Positions 29,085 through 39,462 of a stretch of 64,000 nucleotides of DNA are shown here, in pieces. The translations under genes were made by a program, and so were the position numbers. The stretch's first letter is position 1. The number at the start of each line of letters is the position of its first letter. The DNA comes from Bordetella petrii. GTDB lineage: Bacteria > Pseudomonadota > Gammaproteobacteria > Burkholderiales > Burkholderiaceae_B. The notes under the pieces were generated by a model that worked only from the letters and a program-made list of their open reading frames with translations, was not told the origin of the DNA and ran no database searches. The DNA lies in NCBI RefSeq assembly GCF_017356245.1, contig NZ_JAFMZZ010000001.1, positions 1,054,249 to 1,118,248 of the forward strand, given 5' to 3'.

Positions 29085-29103
29085 CCGGCGCCCCGGGCGC
29101 CGG
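29085..29103. terminator. GC palindrome between cyaY and mrcA
   Basis: CCGGCGCCC and GGGCGCCGG flank a single C directly beside the mrcA stop codon, in the 36-bp gap between converging genes. It could act as a short bidirectional 3' structure; there is no T run. Confidence 0.4.
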
Positions 29104-31569
29104 TCAGAACGGGATTTTCTGCGACCAGGGCGTCTGTTTTTCGGGGTTCAGGTTGGGCGACACGCGGATGCTGTTGTCGCCGCCCCCGCCGCCGCCTACC
29201 AGGTCGTTCAGGAACTCGCCGAGCTGGTCGGTTTCGGCCGGCATGGGTTCAGACAGCCCCAGCCGCGCCACGGCCTGGCCCGGCGGAAACTCCGAAAAAT
29301 AGAAATCGCCGCGCTCGACCAGCAGGCCGTCGGGGCGCGGGCGTTCTTTTTGCTCGGGCACGCCCTTGAGCATATCGCCCATGTAGTCCAGCCAGATCGG
29401 CATGGCCACGCCGCCGCCGGTTTCGCGCGAGCCCAGCGACTTGGGCTGGTCGAAGCCCATCCAGGCCGTGGCCACCAGGCTGGGCGCATAGCCCGAGAAC
29501 CAGGCGTCGACCGATTCGTTGGTGGTGCCGGTTTTGCCCGCGATGTCGGAACGCTTCAGCGTGGCGCGCGCGCGCGCCGCGGTGCCGCTGGTGGCCACGC
29601 CGCGCAGCATGTCGTCCATGACGTAGGCGGTGCGCGGGTCGATCGCCCGGGCCGCGGCATCGCCGGCCACGATGGGCTTGGACTGCATCAGCACCTTGCC
29701 GCTGCTGTCGGTGACGCGATCGATCAGGTAGGGGGCGATACGATAGCCGCCGTTGGCGAACACCGCATAGGCGCCTGCCAGCTGCAGCGGCGTGACCGAG
29801 CCCGCCCCCAGCGCCAGCGGCAGCACGGCCGGCTGGCGGGCCTTGTCGAAGCCGAAGCGCGTCAGGTATTCCTGCGCGTACTGCGGGCCGATGGCCTGCA
29901 GGATGCGGATCGACACCATGTTCTTCGACTTGTACAGGCCCTGGCGCATGGTCAGCATGGGCTCGTATACGTTGCCGTAGTTCTTGGGGTGCCAGGGCTT
30001 GGAGCCGGTCTGTTCGGCGGTGAGTTCGAACGGCTGGTCGGATATCTGCGTGGCGGGCGTCAGGCCGCGCTCGAGCGAGGCCGCGTAGATGAACGGCTTG
30101 ATGTTCGAGCCCGGCTGGCGCCAGGCCTGGGTGACGCGGTTGAACTTGCCGCGGAAGAAGTCGAAGCCGCCCACCATGGAGCGAATCGCGCCATCTTGCG
30201 GCGACAGTGACACGAAGGCCGCCTGCACCGACGGCATGTTGATGACTTCCCAGCCTTCGCCCAGCTTGTGGATGTAGACCACCGAGCCGCGCTGCAGGCG
30301 CCGTTCGGCCGGGGCCTTGCTGCCCAGCGAGCGCGCCACCACCGCCAGCACTTTCTTGTCGGTGATGGTGATGATTTCATTGGCGCTGCGCGCCACCTTG
30401 ATTTCGGTGGGGCTGGCCGACAATACGACGGCCGTCAGCAGGTCGTCGCTGTCGGGGTATTTTTCGAACACGCCGTCCAGGTAGTCGTCCAGCGCCTGGG
30501 GATTGCTCTCGATGCCCTGGGGCATGTCGAGCTGTTCTTCGGGGCCGGGGTACACGGCGCGGCGCGTGTACTGCAGCACGCCGTCGCGCACGGCGTGATA
30601 GGCCGATTCCTGGTCTTTCGAGCGCACCGTGGTGTAGATGTTGATGCCGCGCGAGTACAGGTCGTCTTGGTAGATGCCGTAAAGCAGCTGGCGCGCCAGT
30701 TCGGCCACGTATTCGCCGTGGATGGCGTAGCCGCCCGCCGGCGTGCCTTCGGCTGCCTTGATGATGATGGGCTGCGCCTTGGCCTGCTGGTATTCGCTGT
30801 CGGTCAGGTAGCCCAGCGAATGCATGCGGCCCAGCACATAATGCTGCCGCAGCTCGGCGCGCGGGCGGTTGGCGATGGGGTTGAAGCGCGACGGCGCCTT
30901 GGGAATGCCCGCCAGCATGGCCGCCTCGGCCGCGGTGACCTGCGACACGGGCTTGCCGAAATAGGTGCGCGAGGCCGCGGCGAAGCCGTAGGCGCGGTGC
31001 CCCAGGTAGATCTGGTTCATGTACAGCTCAAGGATCTGGTCTTTGGTGAGCTGGGACTCGATCTTGAACGTAAGCAGCAGTTCGTAGAACTTGCGCGAAT
31101 AGGTTTTTTCGGACGACAGGTAGAAGTTGCGCGCCACCTGCATGGTGATGGTGCTGGCGCCCTGCGACTTCGACATGCTGAGCAGGTTGGCCAGGCCGGC
31201 GCGCACCACGCCCGCCCAGTCGATGCCGCCGTGCTGGTAGAAGCGGTCGTCTTCGGCGGCCAGCACGGCCGATTTCATGACGTCGGGAAATTCATTGAAG
31301 CGCAGCACGTTGCGGCGTTCTTCGCCGAATTCGCCGATCAGGACGTGGTCGGCGGTGTATACCCGCAGCGGCACGCGCGGCCGGTAGTCGGTCATGGCGT
31401 GCAGGTCGGGCAGGTTGGGCCATGCCAGCGCCAGCGCCATGCCGCCCAGCAAGACGCCACACAGCGCCAGGCCGCCAAAGAAAATGCCCATCTTCACGAA
31501 AAACCGCAAAATGGGCGATCCGCTTTTTGGAGAGGGGGCTTTTTTGGAAGAATTCTGCGACTTGCTCAT
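29104..31569 (-). CDS. mrcA: Penicillin-binding protein 1A
   Basis: A class A PBP (821 aa) that polymerises and cross-links peptidoglycan. A basic cytoplasmic N-terminus and one membrane anchor (about residues 25-50) precede the glycosyltransferase domain with the catalytic EDDRF (106-110) and the QGASTITMQVARN motif. The transpeptidase domain has SxxK (RQPGSNIKPF), SxN (KSKNMV) and KTG (GKTGTTNESVDAWF). In many related bacteria mrcA is followed divergently by pilMNOPQ and then aroK; here aroK is next. Confidence 0.97.
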   Translation of the reverse strand: MSKSQNSSKKAPSPKSGSPILRFFVKMGIFFGGLALCGVLLGGMALALAWPNLPDLHAMTDYRPRVPLRVYTADHVLIGEFGEERRNVLRFNEFPDVMKSAVLAAEDDRFYQHGGIDWAGVVRAGLANLLSMSKSQGASTITMQVARNFYLSSEKTYSRKFYELLLTFKIESQLTKDQILELYMNQIYLGHRAYGFAAASRTYFGKPVSQVTAAEAAMLAGIPKAPSRFNPIANRPRAELRQHYVLGRMHSLGYLTDSEYQQAKAQPIIIKAAEGTPAGGYAIHGEYVAELARQLLYGIYQDDLYSRGINIYTTVRSKDQESAYHAVRDGVLQYTRRAVYPGPEEQLDMPQGIESNPQALDDYLDGVFEKYPDSDDLLTAVVLSASPTEIKVARSANEIITITDKKVLAVVARSLGSKAPAERRLQRGSVVYIHKLGEGWEVINMPSVQAAFVSLSPQDGAIRSMVGGFDFFRGKFNRVTQAWRQPGSNIKPFIYAASLERGLTPATQISDQPFELTAEQTGSKPWHPKNYGNVYEPMLTMRQGLYKSKNMVSIRILQAIGPQYAQEYLTRFGFDKARQPAVLPLALGAGSVTPLQLAGAYAVFANGGYRIAPYLIDRVTDSSGKVLMQSKPIVAGDAAARAIDPRTAYVMDDMLRGVATSGTAARARATLKRSDIAGKTGTTNESVDAWFSGYAPSLVATAWMGFDQPKSLGSRETGGGVAMPIWLDYMGDMLKGVPEQKERPRPDGLLVERGDFYFSEFPPGQAVARLGLSEPMPAETDQLGEFLNDLVGGGGGGDNSIRVSPNLNPEKQTPWSQKIPF

Positions 31570-31683
31570 CGCGGCGATTTTACGGGTATCTGTAGACGCG
31601 CTTGAGCGTGGTTACCGGGTTTCTGTAACAAATTCGTTCAGTGTGGTAAGCGGGCAACTGGCTGGCGATGGGATAATGCGGGC

Positions 31684-32304
31684 ATGAATGGTTTGGTGAA
31701 TACAGATCCGGCCCCGGACGCCGGCCCTGCCGAAAGCCCCTGCGCGGCGGCCGAAGCCGGGCCGCGCGTGCGCCTGCCGCACGACCTGCCCATCTTCCTG
31801 GTGGGCATGATGGGGGCGGGCAAGACCACCATCGGCCGCGGGCTGGCGCGCGTGCTGGGCCGCGAGTTCATCGACCTCGACCACGAGCTGGAGGCGCGCT
31901 GCGGCGTGCGGGTGCCGGTGATTTTCGAGATCGAGGGCGAAGGCGGTTTTCGCAAGCGCGAGGCGGCCGCGCTGGATCACTGCACCCAGCGGCCCGGCAT
32001 TGTGCTGGCCACCGGCGGCGGCGCCGTGCTGGCGCCCGAGAACCGCCGGCTGCTGCGCGAGCGCGGCGTGGTGGTGTATTTGCGCGCCAGCGTCGATGAA
32101 CTGTTCCGGCGCACCAGCCGCGACCGCAATCGCCCGCTGCTGGCCAACCCCGATCCGCGCGGCACCCTGTGCGACCTGATGGCCAGACGCGAACCGTTGT
32201 ACGAAGAAGTGGCCGACCTGGTGGTCGATACCGGCACCATGCCGGTTTCGCACCTGGTGAAGTCGCTGCTGCCGCTGCTGCAAGCCTACGAGAAGAATCC
32301 ATGA
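31684..32304 (+). CDS. aroK: Shikimate kinase
   Basis: AroK (206 aa) phosphorylates shikimate in aromatic amino acid synthesis. Walker [10 protein letters not shown], the shikimate-binding DLDHELE region, GEGGFRKRE and the GGGAV loop are all present. The first 30 residues form a low-complexity extension compared with E. coli AroK (173 aa), so a later start is possible. aroB overlaps the stop by 4 nt. The divergent promoter region with mrcA is 114 bp. Confidence 0.95.
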   Translation: MNGLVNTDPAPDAGPAESPCAAAEAGPRVRLPHDLPIFLVGMMGAGKTTIGRGLARVLGREFIDLDHELEARCGVRVPVIFEIEGEGGFRKREAAALDHCTQRPGIVLATGGGAVLAPENRRLLRERGVVVYLRASVDELFRRTSRDRNRPLLANPDPRGTLCDLMARREPLYEEVADLVVDTGTMPVSHLVKSLLPLLQAYEKNP

Positions 32305-33377
32305 CCGTTGTTGACGTCGACACCCCCGGCGGCCGCTACCCCATCCATATCGGCCCGGGCCGCCTGGATGCGCTGGACCAGTCCATTCCCGCCGATGCCA
32401 CGGCCATCGCGGTGGTCACCAATCCCACGGTGGCGGCCTTGTACGGCGAGCGCGTCGAGGCGGCGCTGGCGCGCACCGGCCGCCGCGTGCTGCGCATCGA
32501 ACTGCCCGACGGCGAGGCCCACAAAGACTGGCAGACCCTGAACCTGATCTTCGACGCCCTGCTGACCCATCGCCTGGACCGCCGCGCCGTGCTGGTGGCG
32601 CTGGGCGGCGGCGTAATCGGCGACATGACCGGCTTCGCCGCGGCCGTGTACATGCGCGGCATCCGGTTCGTGCAGGTACCCACCACGCTGCTGGCGCAGG
32701 TGGATTCTTCCGTGGGCGGCAAGACAGCGGTGAACCATCCGCTGGGCAAGAACATGATCGGCGCCTTCTACCAGCCGGTGGCGGTCGAGATCGACACCGA
32801 CGTGCTCGGCACCCTGCCGGCGCGCGAAGTGTCGGCCGGCCTGGCCGAGGTGATCAAGTACGGCCTGATCCTGGACGCCGCATTCTGGGAATGGTGCGAA
32901 ACCCATGCCGCCGCCCTGCGGGCGCTGGATCCGGCTGCGCTGGCCCACGCCATCCGCCGCTCGTGCGAGCTGAAGGCGCAGGTGGTAGGCAAAGACGAGC
33001 GTGAATCGGGCCTGCGCGCCATTTTGAACCTGGGGCACACCTTCGGCCATGCCATCGAGTCTGGCCTGGGCTATGGCGAATGGCTGCACGGCGAGGCCGT
33101 GGGCTGCGGCATGGTGCAGGCGGCCGAGCTGTCGGCCGAGGTTGCCGGCTTCCCGCGCGCCGACGTGGCGCGGGTGCGCGCGCTGGTGCAGGCCATCGGC
33201 TGCCCCACCGTGGCGCCCGACCTGGGCGCCGACCGCTGGCTGGCGCTGATGCAGGTCGACAAGAAAACCGAGGGCGGCGAGATCCGCTTTGTGCTGATGC
33301 CGCGCATCGGCCAGGCGGTGACACGGGCCGCACCGCTGGATACCGTGCGCGACGTGCTGGCCCGCACGGTGCAATGA
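32301..33377 (+). CDS. aroB: 3-dehydroquinate synthase
   Basis: AroB (358 aa) converts DAHP to 3-dehydroquinate with catalytic NAD+ and zinc. The NAD-binding [14 protein letters not shown], the [21 protein letters not shown] catalytic region and metal histidines in [12 protein letters not shown] and WLHGEAV are visible. It overlaps aroK by ATGA, a well-known aroKB arrangement. dgt follows after 13 nt. Confidence 0.97.
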   Translation: MTVVDVDTPGGRYPIHIGPGRLDALDQSIPADATAIAVVTNPTVAALYGERVEAALARTGRRVLRIELPDGEAHKDWQTLNLIFDALLTHRLDRRAVLVALGGGVIGDMTGFAAAVYMRGIRFVQVPTTLLAQVDSSVGGKTAVNHPLGKNMIGAFYQPVAVEIDTDVLGTLPAREVSAGLAEVIKYGLILDAAFWEWCETHAAALRALDPAALAHAIRRSCELKAQVVGKDERESGLRAILNLGHTFGHAIESGLGYGEWLHGEAVGCGMVQAAELSAEVAGFPRADVARVRALVQAIGCPTVAPDLGADRWLALMQVDKKTEGGEIRFVLMPRIGQAVTRAAPLDTVRDVLARTVQ

Positions 33378-33390
33378 CCCCGGGGGGACG

Positions 33391-34521
33391 ATGCCGATGA
33401 CCGAACTGGCCCGCTACGCATCCGATCCCTTTGCCAGCCGCGGGCGCCGGCACGCCGAGCCGGCCCCGCAGAATCGCACCGAGTTCCAGCGCGACCGCGA
33501 CCGCATCATCCATTCCACGGCGTTTCGCCGGCTGGAATACAAGACGCAGGTGTTCGTCAACCACGAAGGCGACCTGTTCCGCACCCGCCTGACGCACAGC
33601 CTGGAAGTGGCGCAGATCGCCCGCACGCTGGCGCGCAGCCTGCGCCTGTCGGAAGATCTGACCGAAGCCATCGCCCTGGCGCACGACCTGGGCCACACCC
33701 CCTTCGGGCATGCCGGGCAGGACGAACTGAATGCCTGCATGCGCGAGCTGGCGCCGCAGGCGGGCGGCTTCGAACACAACCTGCAGAGCCTGCGGGTGGT
33801 CGACGAGCTGGAAGAACGCTACGCCGAGTTCAGCGGCCTGAACCTGTGCTTCGAAACGCGCGAAGGCATTCTGAAGCATTGTTCGGCCGCGCACGCGCGC
33901 CAGCTGGGCGAGGTGGGCGAACGTTTCCTGAACCGCACCCAGCCGTCGCTGGAGGCCCAGCTGGCCAATCTGGCCGACGAGATCGCCTACAACAACCACG
34001 ATATCGACGACGGCCTGCGCTCGGGGCTGGTGACGCTGGAGCAGATGCAGGACGTGGCGATTTTCGCGCGCCACTACGCCCAGGTGGCCGAACGCTACCC
34101 GCGGCTGGCCGAGCGCCGGGCCATTGCCGAAACCGTGCGGCGCATGATCAACACGCTGATCGTCGACCTGACCGCCACATCGCTGGCGCGCATTGCCGAC
34201 GCGGCGCCGGCCGACGCCGACGCGGTGCGCCGCGCAGCGCCGCTGGCCGGCTTTTCGGACGAGGTGCGCCGCGAGGCCGATGAGCTGAAGCGGTTCTTGT
34301 TCGACAACCTGTACCGCCACTATCGCGTGGTGCGCATGACCAACAAGGCGCGCCGCATCGTGCGCGAGCTGTTCCAGGCTTTTCTGTCCGACCCGCGCCT
34401 GCTGCCGCCGGACCACCGGCGCGAAGCCCCGGACCAGGCCCGCGCCATTGCCGACTACATCGCCGGCATGACCGACCGCTACGCGATCCGCGAGCATCGG
34501 CGGCTGTTCGAGATGGGGTAA
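33391..34521 (+). CDS. dgt: Deoxyguanosinetriphosphate triphosphohydrolase-like protein
   Basis: An HD-domain dNTP triphosphohydrolase-like protein (376 aa). The metal-binding residues are seen as RLTHSLEV (H), [15 protein letters not shown] (HD) and [12 protein letters not shown] (D). [21 protein letters not shown] is the family's N-terminal signature. Many short Dgt-like proteins have unknown substrate preference, so the dGTP specificity is inferred. aroB-dgt adjacency is common in betaproteobacteria. Confidence 0.93.
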   Translation: MPMTELARYASDPFASRGRRHAEPAPQNRTEFQRDRDRIIHSTAFRRLEYKTQVFVNHEGDLFRTRLTHSLEVAQIARTLARSLRLSEDLTEAIALAHDLGHTPFGHAGQDELNACMRELAPQAGGFEHNLQSLRVVDELEERYAEFSGLNLCFETREGILKHCSAAHARQLGEVGERFLNRTQPSLEAQLANLADEIAYNNHDIDDGLRSGLVTLEQMQDVAIFARHYAQVAERYPRLAERRAIAETVRRMINTLIVDLTATSLARIADAAPADADAVRRAAPLAGFSDEVRREADELKRFLFDNLYRHYRVVRMTNKARRIVRELFQAFLSDPRLLPPDHRREAPDQARAIADYIAGMTDRYAIREHRRLFEMG

Positions 34522-34525
34522 TCCG

Positions 34526-34617
34526 GGTATCGGGGCTTTCGCGGAGCGCCTGATGCCGTGCTGTTGAGGCGGCGTTGCCGCAGGTCGGTGTCAGGCATCC
34601 TGCGGGAGCCTGACACC
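34526..34617. repeat. Dimeric palindromic element, copy 4
   Basis: The right arm at 34587-34617 is a clear 31-bp palindrome (GGTGTCAGGC...GCCTGACACC). The left arm at 34526-34557 is decayed (GGTATCGGGG...GCCTGATGCC) but recognisable, and the spacer is again exactly 29 bp. It starts 4 bp after the dgt stop and lies before the converging glutathione transferase gene. Confidence 0.7.
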
Positions 34618-34632
34618 GGGTGGAATTTTCAC

Positions 34633-35292
34633 TTAGCGTTGCGTGCGGTAGGGCTCGTCTTCGGGCAGGAATACGCCTTCGGCGCGCGCCTCACGCGTCC
34701 AGTCTTGCATGGCGGGCAGCGCCAGCACGGCATCCATGTAGTCGCGCACGGCGCCCGCGGCGGGCACGCCGTAGGTGGTAAAGCGCGACACGACCGGGGC
34801 GAAGAACGCGTCGGCGATTGAAAACCGGCCGAACAGGAACGGGCCCTCCTGGCCGAATTCGGCGCGCGTATCGTGCCAGATGGCCTGCACGCGCGACACG
34901 TCGCCCTGGGCCGCCGAGATATCGATGCCCGGCAGGTGCGCCTCGATGTTCATCGGCATGACCTGGCGCAGCTGGCCGAAGCCGCTGTGCATCTGCGCGG
35001 CCAGCGAGCGCGCGCGGGCCCGGGCGCGCGGGTCGGCCGGCCACAGGCCCGCCTGCGGGTGCTGGTCGGCGGCATATTCGCAGATGGCCAGCGAGTCCCA
35101 GACGGCGAAGTCGCCATCGAGCAGCACCGGCACCAGGCCGGCGGGGGTGATGGCGCCCAGGCGCTGCGCGAATTCGGGCGTGAACAGGCCCAGCTTCTGT
35201 TCCTGGAAGGCGATGCCGGCGGCGCGCAGGGCCAGCCACGGGCGCAGCGACCAGGATGAGTAGTTCTTGTTGCCGATGATGAGGGTGTACAT
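34633..35292 (-). CDS. Glutathione S-transferase family protein
   Basis: A 219-aa cytosolic GST-like protein. The N-terminal thioredoxin fold starts YTLIIGNKNYSSWSLRPWLALRAAGI, with the likely catalytic serine in SSWS, and shows the cis-proline region GLVPVLLDGDFAVWDSLAICEY. The C-terminal helical domain contains FGRFSIADAFFAPVVSRF, the N-capping motif. Substrate is unknown. It is followed by uvrA on the same strand after a 33-bp gap, reading from 35292 downwards. Confidence 0.92.
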   Translation of the reverse strand: MYTLIIGNKNYSSWSLRPWLALRAAGIAFQEQKLGLFTPEFAQRLGAITPAGLVPVLLDGDFAVWDSLAICEYAADQHPQAGLWPADPRARARARSLAAQMHSGFGQLRQVMPMNIEAHLPGIDISAAQGDVSRVQAIWHDTRAEFGQEGPFLFGRFSIADAFFAPVVSRFTTYGVPAAGAVRDYMDAVLALPAMQDWTREARAEGVFLPEDEPYRTQR

Positions 35293-35325
35293 GGCGGTGA
35301 AGGGCGGCGTTGGGGGAAAGCCAGT

Positions 35326-38184
35326 CTACCCCTGATCGTTGCGCCGCAATACCCGGCCCAGGTAATGCCCGGTGTGGCTTTGCGGGTTGGCCGCGACGTC
35401 TTCGGGCGTGCCGGTGGCCACCACGCGCCCGCCGCCGTCGCCGCCTTCCGGCCCCATGTCGACCACCCAGTCGGCGGTTTTGATGACGTCGAGATTGTGT
35501 TCGATGACCAGCACCGTGTTGCCGCTGTCGACCAGCTGGTTCAGCACCTGCAGCAGCATTTCGATGTCGCGGAAATGCAGGCCCGTGGTGGGCTCGTCCA
35601 GGATGTACAGCGTGCGCCCGGTGCTGCGGCGCGACAGTTCCTGCGACAGCTTCACACGCTGGGCCTCGCCGCCCGACAGGGTGGTGGCGCTTTGCCCCAG
35701 GCGTATGTACGACAGGCCCACGTCGATCAGGGTGTGCAGCTTGCGCGCGATGGCGGGCACCGATTCGAAGTATTCCAGCGCCTGTTCGACGGTGAGTTCG
35801 AGCACTTCGCTGATATTGCGGCCCCGGTAGCGGATTTCCAGGGTTTCGCGGTTGTAGCGCTTGCCGTGGCAGACGTCGCAGGGCACGTACATGTCGGGCA
35901 GGAAGTGCATTTCGACCTTGACCACGCCATCGCCCTGGCAGGCCTCGCAGCGCCCGCCCTTGACGTTGAAGCTGAAGCGCCCCGGGTCGTAGCCGCGCGC
36001 CCGGGCCTCGGGCACGCCGGCGAACAGTTCGCGGATGGGCGTGAACAGCCCGGTGTAGGTGGCAGGGTTGCTGCGCGGCGTGCGGCCGATGGGGCTCTGG
36101 TCGACGCTGATGATCTTGTCGAAATTTTCCAGGCCGCTGATCGAGGCGTATGGCGCCGGTTCGCTTTGCGCATGGTGCAGCTGGCGCGATACGGCCACGG
36201 CCAGGGTGTCGTTGACCAGCGTCGACTTGCCCGAGCCGGATACGCCGGTGACGCACACCAGCCGGCCGGCGGGCAGGCGCAGGTCGACCGTTTTCAGGTT
36301 GTTGCCGCTGGCGCCTTCCAGCACCAGCCACGACTGCTCGTCGGTGACGGCGCGCCGCTTGGGCACGGGAATGGCGCGCCGGCCGCTGAGGTACTGGCCG
36401 GTCAGCGAGGCGGGGTCGTCCTGTACGGCCGCGGGGGTGCCTTGCGCCACCACCTGGCCGCCGTGTTCGCCCGCGCCCGGCCCCATGTCGACCACCCAGT
36501 CGGCCAGGCGGATCATGTCTTCGTCGTGTTCGACCACGATGACGCTGTTGCCGAGGTCGCGCAGATGCTGCAGCGTGCCGATCAGGCGGTCGTTGTCGCG
36601 CTGGTGCAGGCCGATGGAGGGCTCGTCCAGCACATACATGACCCCGGTCAGGCCCGAGCCGATCTGGCTGGCCAGCCGGATGCGCTGCGCTTCGCCGCCC
36701 GAGATGGTGTCGGCGCTGCGGTCCAGCGACAGGTAGTTCAGGCCCACGTTGTTCAGGAAGTTCAGGCGCGCCTCGATTTCGCGCACGATGCGCTGGGCGA
36801 TTTCCTGCTTGGCGCCGGTGAGGGCCAGCGCCTGGAACCACGCCAGGCAGTCCGACAGCGGCATCGCCTCGACTTCGTAGATGGCCTGGCCGCGCCGCTC
36901 GCCTTCGCGCGGGTCGTCGCCGATGAGCACATGGCGGGCCTCGGCGCGCAGGCGCGAGCCGCCGCAATCGGGGCAGGTCTTGATGTTGCGGTACTTGCCC
37001 AGTTCTTCGCGCACGGTGGCCGAGTCGGTTTCGCGCCAGCGGCGTTCCAGGTTGGGCAGGACGCCCTCGAAGGTGTGCCGCTTGACCGTGCTGCGGCCCT
37101 TTTCGTTCAGGTACACGAAGGCGATTTCTTCATCGCCCGAGCCGTACAGCACCTTGCGGCGCAAGTCTTCCGGCAGGTCTTCGAACGGGGTTTCGATGTC
37201 GAATTCGTAATGCGCCGCCAGGCTGGTAAGCAGCGAATGCGTGAAGGCGTTGCGGCGGTCCCAGCCGCGTATGGCGCCCGCCGCCAGGCTGAGCTCGGGG
37301 AAAGCCACCACGCGCTTGGGGTCGAAAAAGCCCACCTGCCCGATGCCGTCGCAGGTGGGACAGGCGCCCATGGGGTTGTTGAAGCTGAACAGCCGCGGCT
37401 CGAGCTCGGGCAGGCTGTGGCTGCACACCGGGCAGGCGTAGCGGCTGGAAAACACCTGCTCGCGGCCGCTGTCCATGTCGAGCGCCACCGTGCGGCCGTC
37501 GGCCAGCTGCATGGCGGTTTCGAAGCTTTCGGCCAGGCGCTGCTTGCTTTCGGGCTTGATGCGCAGGCGGTCGATCACGACGTCGATGTCGTGCTTTTCG
37601 TTCTTTTTCAGCGGCGCCATGTCGCTGATTTCCTGCATCTGGCCGTCGACCCGCAGGCGTACGTAGCCCTGGGCCTGCAGGCTGGCGCATTCGTCTTCGA
37701 AGCTGCCCTTGCGGGCGCGGGCGATGGGCGCCAGCACCGCCAGCCGCGTGTCGGCCGGCCAGGCCAGCACCGCGTCGACCATCTGGCTGACGCTTTGCGC
37801 CTGCAGGGGCAGGCCATGGTCGGGGCAGTACGGGGTGCCCACCCGGGCGTACAGCAGCCGCAGGTAATCGTGGATTTCCGTGATGGTGCCCACGGTGGAG
37901 CGCGGGTTGTGCCCGGCGGCCTTCTGCTCGATGGAGATCGCCGGCGACAGGCCTTCGATCAGGTCGACATCGGGCTTGTCCATCAGCTGCAGGAACTGCC
38001 GCGCGTAGGCCGACAGGCTTTCCACATAGCGGCGCTGCCCCTCGGCGTACAGCGTGTCGAACGCCAGCGACGACTTGCCCGAGCCGGACAGGCCCGTTAC
38101 CACCACCAGCTTGTGGCGGGGCAGGTCCAGCGAGACGTTCTTGAGATTGTGGGTGCGCGCACCCCGAATGCGTATCGCGTCCAT
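35326..38184 (-). CDS. uvrA: Excinuclease ABC subunit A
   Basis: UvrA (952 aa) is the damage-recognition ATPase of nucleotide excision repair. It has two ABC modules: Walker A GLSGSGKS at 31-38 and GVSGSGKST in the second half, each with an ABC signature ([16 protein letters not shown]). Zinc-finger cysteines occur as CPVC...CPTC and CEACQGDG...CDVC. The ATG at 38184 gives the standard [17 protein letters not shown] start; a long open extension upstream is non-coding. No LexA box is apparent upstream. Confidence 0.97.
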   Translation of the reverse strand: MDAIRIRGARTHNLKNVSLDLPRHKLVVVTGLSGSGKSSLAFDTLYAEGQRRYVESLSAYARQFLQLMDKPDVDLIEGLSPAISIEQKAAGHNPRSTVGTITEIHDYLRLLYARVGTPYCPDHGLPLQAQSVSQMVDAVLAWPADTRLAVLAPIARARKGSFEDECASLQAQGYVRLRVDGQMQEISDMAPLKKNEKHDIDVVIDRLRIKPESKQRLAESFETAMQLADGRTVALDMDSGREQVFSSRYACPVCSHSLPELEPRLFSFNNPMGACPTCDGIGQVGFFDPKRVVAFPELSLAAGAIRGWDRRNAFTHSLLTSLAAHYEFDIETPFEDLPEDLRRKVLYGSGDEEIAFVYLNEKGRSTVKRHTFEGVLPNLERRWRETDSATVREELGKYRNIKTCPDCGGSRLRAEARHVLIGDDPREGERRGQAIYEVEAMPLSDCLAWFQALALTGAKQEIAQRIVREIEARLNFLNNVGLNYLSLDRSADTISGGEAQRIRLASQIGSGLTGVMYVLDEPSIGLHQRDNDRLIGTLQHLRDLGNSVIVVEHDEDMIRLADWVVDMGPGAGEHGGQVVAQGTPAAVQDDPASLTGQYLSGRRAIPVPKRRAVTDEQSWLVLEGASGNNLKTVDLRLPAGRLVCVTGVSGSGKSTLVNDTLAVAVSRQLHHAQSEPAPYASISGLENFDKIISVDQSPIGRTPRSNPATYTGLFTPIRELFAGVPEARARGYDPGRFSFNVKGGRCEACQGDGVVKVEMHFLPDMYVPCDVCHGKRYNRETLEIRYRGRNISEVLELTVEQALEYFESVPAIARKLHTLIDVGLSYIRLGQSATTLSGGEAQRVKLSQELSRRSTGRTLYILDEPTTGLHFRDIEMLLQVLNQLVDSGNTVLVIEHNLDVIKTADWVVDMGPEGGDGGGRVVATGTPEDVAANPQSHTGHYLGRVLRRNDQG

Positions 38185-38272
38185 CGGGCGTTTCAGCGGT
38201 TTCAAAGGCCAACTTGGTACTATAGCGCGCCGAGTCCTTTCTCGTATAAGGCCCTGACCTGGCCACTTCTGC

Positions 38273-39454
38273 ATGCCGGCTGATACCAAACTGAAATTGA
38301 CCCCCTCCGAACGGCGCGCCAGCGTCGCGCTGGCGGGCTTGTTCGCCTGCCGGATGCTGGGCCTGTTCCTGCTGTTGCCGGTGTTCGCCGTGGCCGCGCG
38401 CGGGCTGCCCGGGGGCGACGATCCGGCGCGGGTTGGCCTGGCGCTGGGCATGTACGGGCTGACCCAGGCGTTCATGCAGATTCCCTTCGGCCTGGCGTCC
38501 GACCGCTGGGGGCGCCGCCCCGTGGTGGTGGCCGGCCTGCTGCTGTTCATTGCCGGCAGCATCGTGTGCGCGCAGGCGCAGGACGTGTTCTGGATCACCA
38601 TCGGCCGCGCCATCCAGGGCGCGGGGGCGATTTCCGCCGCGGTGACGGCCTGGCTGGCCGATGCCACCCGCGACGAAGTGCGCACCCGCGCCATGGCCAT
38701 GGTGGGCGGGTCGATCGGCCTGTCGTTCGCGGCCTCGCTGGTGCTGTCGCCGCTGCTGGTGGGCTGGTGGGGGCTGTCGGGCCTGTTCTGGACCATTGCC
38801 TGCCTGGGCGTGGCCAGCCTGGCGGTGGCGCGCTGGGTAGTGCCGGTGGTGCCCCGCAGCGAGGCGCGCAGCATGAATGTGCGGCCGCGCCAGGTGCTGG
38901 GGCACGCCGACCTGCTGCGCCTGAATTTCGGCGTATTCGCGCTGCACTGCACCCAGGTGGCGCTGTTCGTGGTGGTGCCGGCGCTGCTGGCCCATGCCGG
39001 CGGCCTGGCCGCGCAAGACCTGTGGAAAGTCTACCTGCCCATTATCGTGGTGTCGTTCGTGCTGATGGTGCCCGTGATTTTCGTGGCCGAGCGGCATCGC
39101 GCCCATCGGGGCGCCCTGCGCGCCTCGGTGGCCGGCCTGATCGTGGTGTGCGCGCTGCTGCCGGCCGCCAGCCACGGCTTTTACACCCTGGCCATCGTGA
39201 TGACGGCCTTTTTCGTGGTGTTCAACATCCTGGAAGCCCTGCAGCCCTCGCTGGTGTCGCGGGTGGCCCCGGCCCAGTACAAGGGCCTGGCCCTGGGCTT
39301 CTACAACACCGCCCAGGCCGCCGGCCTGTTCTGCGGGGGCGCGCTGGGCGGCTGGCTGGCCGCCCATGCCGGCGCCAATGCGGTATTCCTGGGGGCGGCG
39401 GCCCTGGCGGCCATCTGGCTGGCGGTGACCTGGGCGCTGAAGCCGCTGCCCTAG
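38273..39454 (+). CDS. MFS transporter (YajR-like)
   Basis: A 393-aa major facilitator protein with about twelve hydrophobic segments. The loop 2-3 motif is visible as [19 protein letters not shown]. Related genes divergent from uvrA and next to ssb are common in Bordetella and Burkholderia relatives; substrate is not known. The stop codon lies inside a small palindrome (CTGCCC-TAG-GGGCAG, 39446-39460) shared with the converging reductase gene, 8 bp away. No good ribosome-binding site precedes the ATG. Confidence 0.9.
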   Translation: MPADTKLKLTPSERRASVALAGLFACRMLGLFLLLPVFAVAARGLPGGDDPARVGLALGMYGLTQAFMQIPFGLASDRWGRRPVVVAGLLLFIAGSIVCAQAQDVFWITIGRAIQGAGAISAAVTAWLADATRDEVRTRAMAMVGGSIGLSFAASLVLSPLLVGWWGLSGLFWTIACLGVASLAVARWVVPVVPRSEARSMNVRPRQVLGHADLLRLNFGVFALHCTQVALFVVVPALLAHAGGLAAQDLWKVYLPIIVVSFVLMVPVIFVAERHRAHRGALRASVAGLIVVCALLPAASHGFYTLAIVMTAFFVVFNILEALQPSLVSRVAPAQYKGLALGFYNTAQAAGLFCGGALGGWLAAHAGANAVFLGAAALAAIWLAVTWALKPLP

Positions 39455-39462
39455 GGGCAGGT

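Noticed and set aside
38185..38272. Possible LexA box upstream of uvrA.
   Set aside because: No CTGT-N8-ACAG arrangement is present in the gap; the same holds upstream of ssb.
35365..38283. 972-codon plus-strand open frame opposite uvrA, and similar long frames opposite acnA (60048-62999) and secY (12534-14090).
   Set aside because: They mirror real genes on the other strand; the high GC content removes stop codons from antisense frames. The translations are His/Arg/Gly/Ala-rich and show no family motif or ribosome-binding site.
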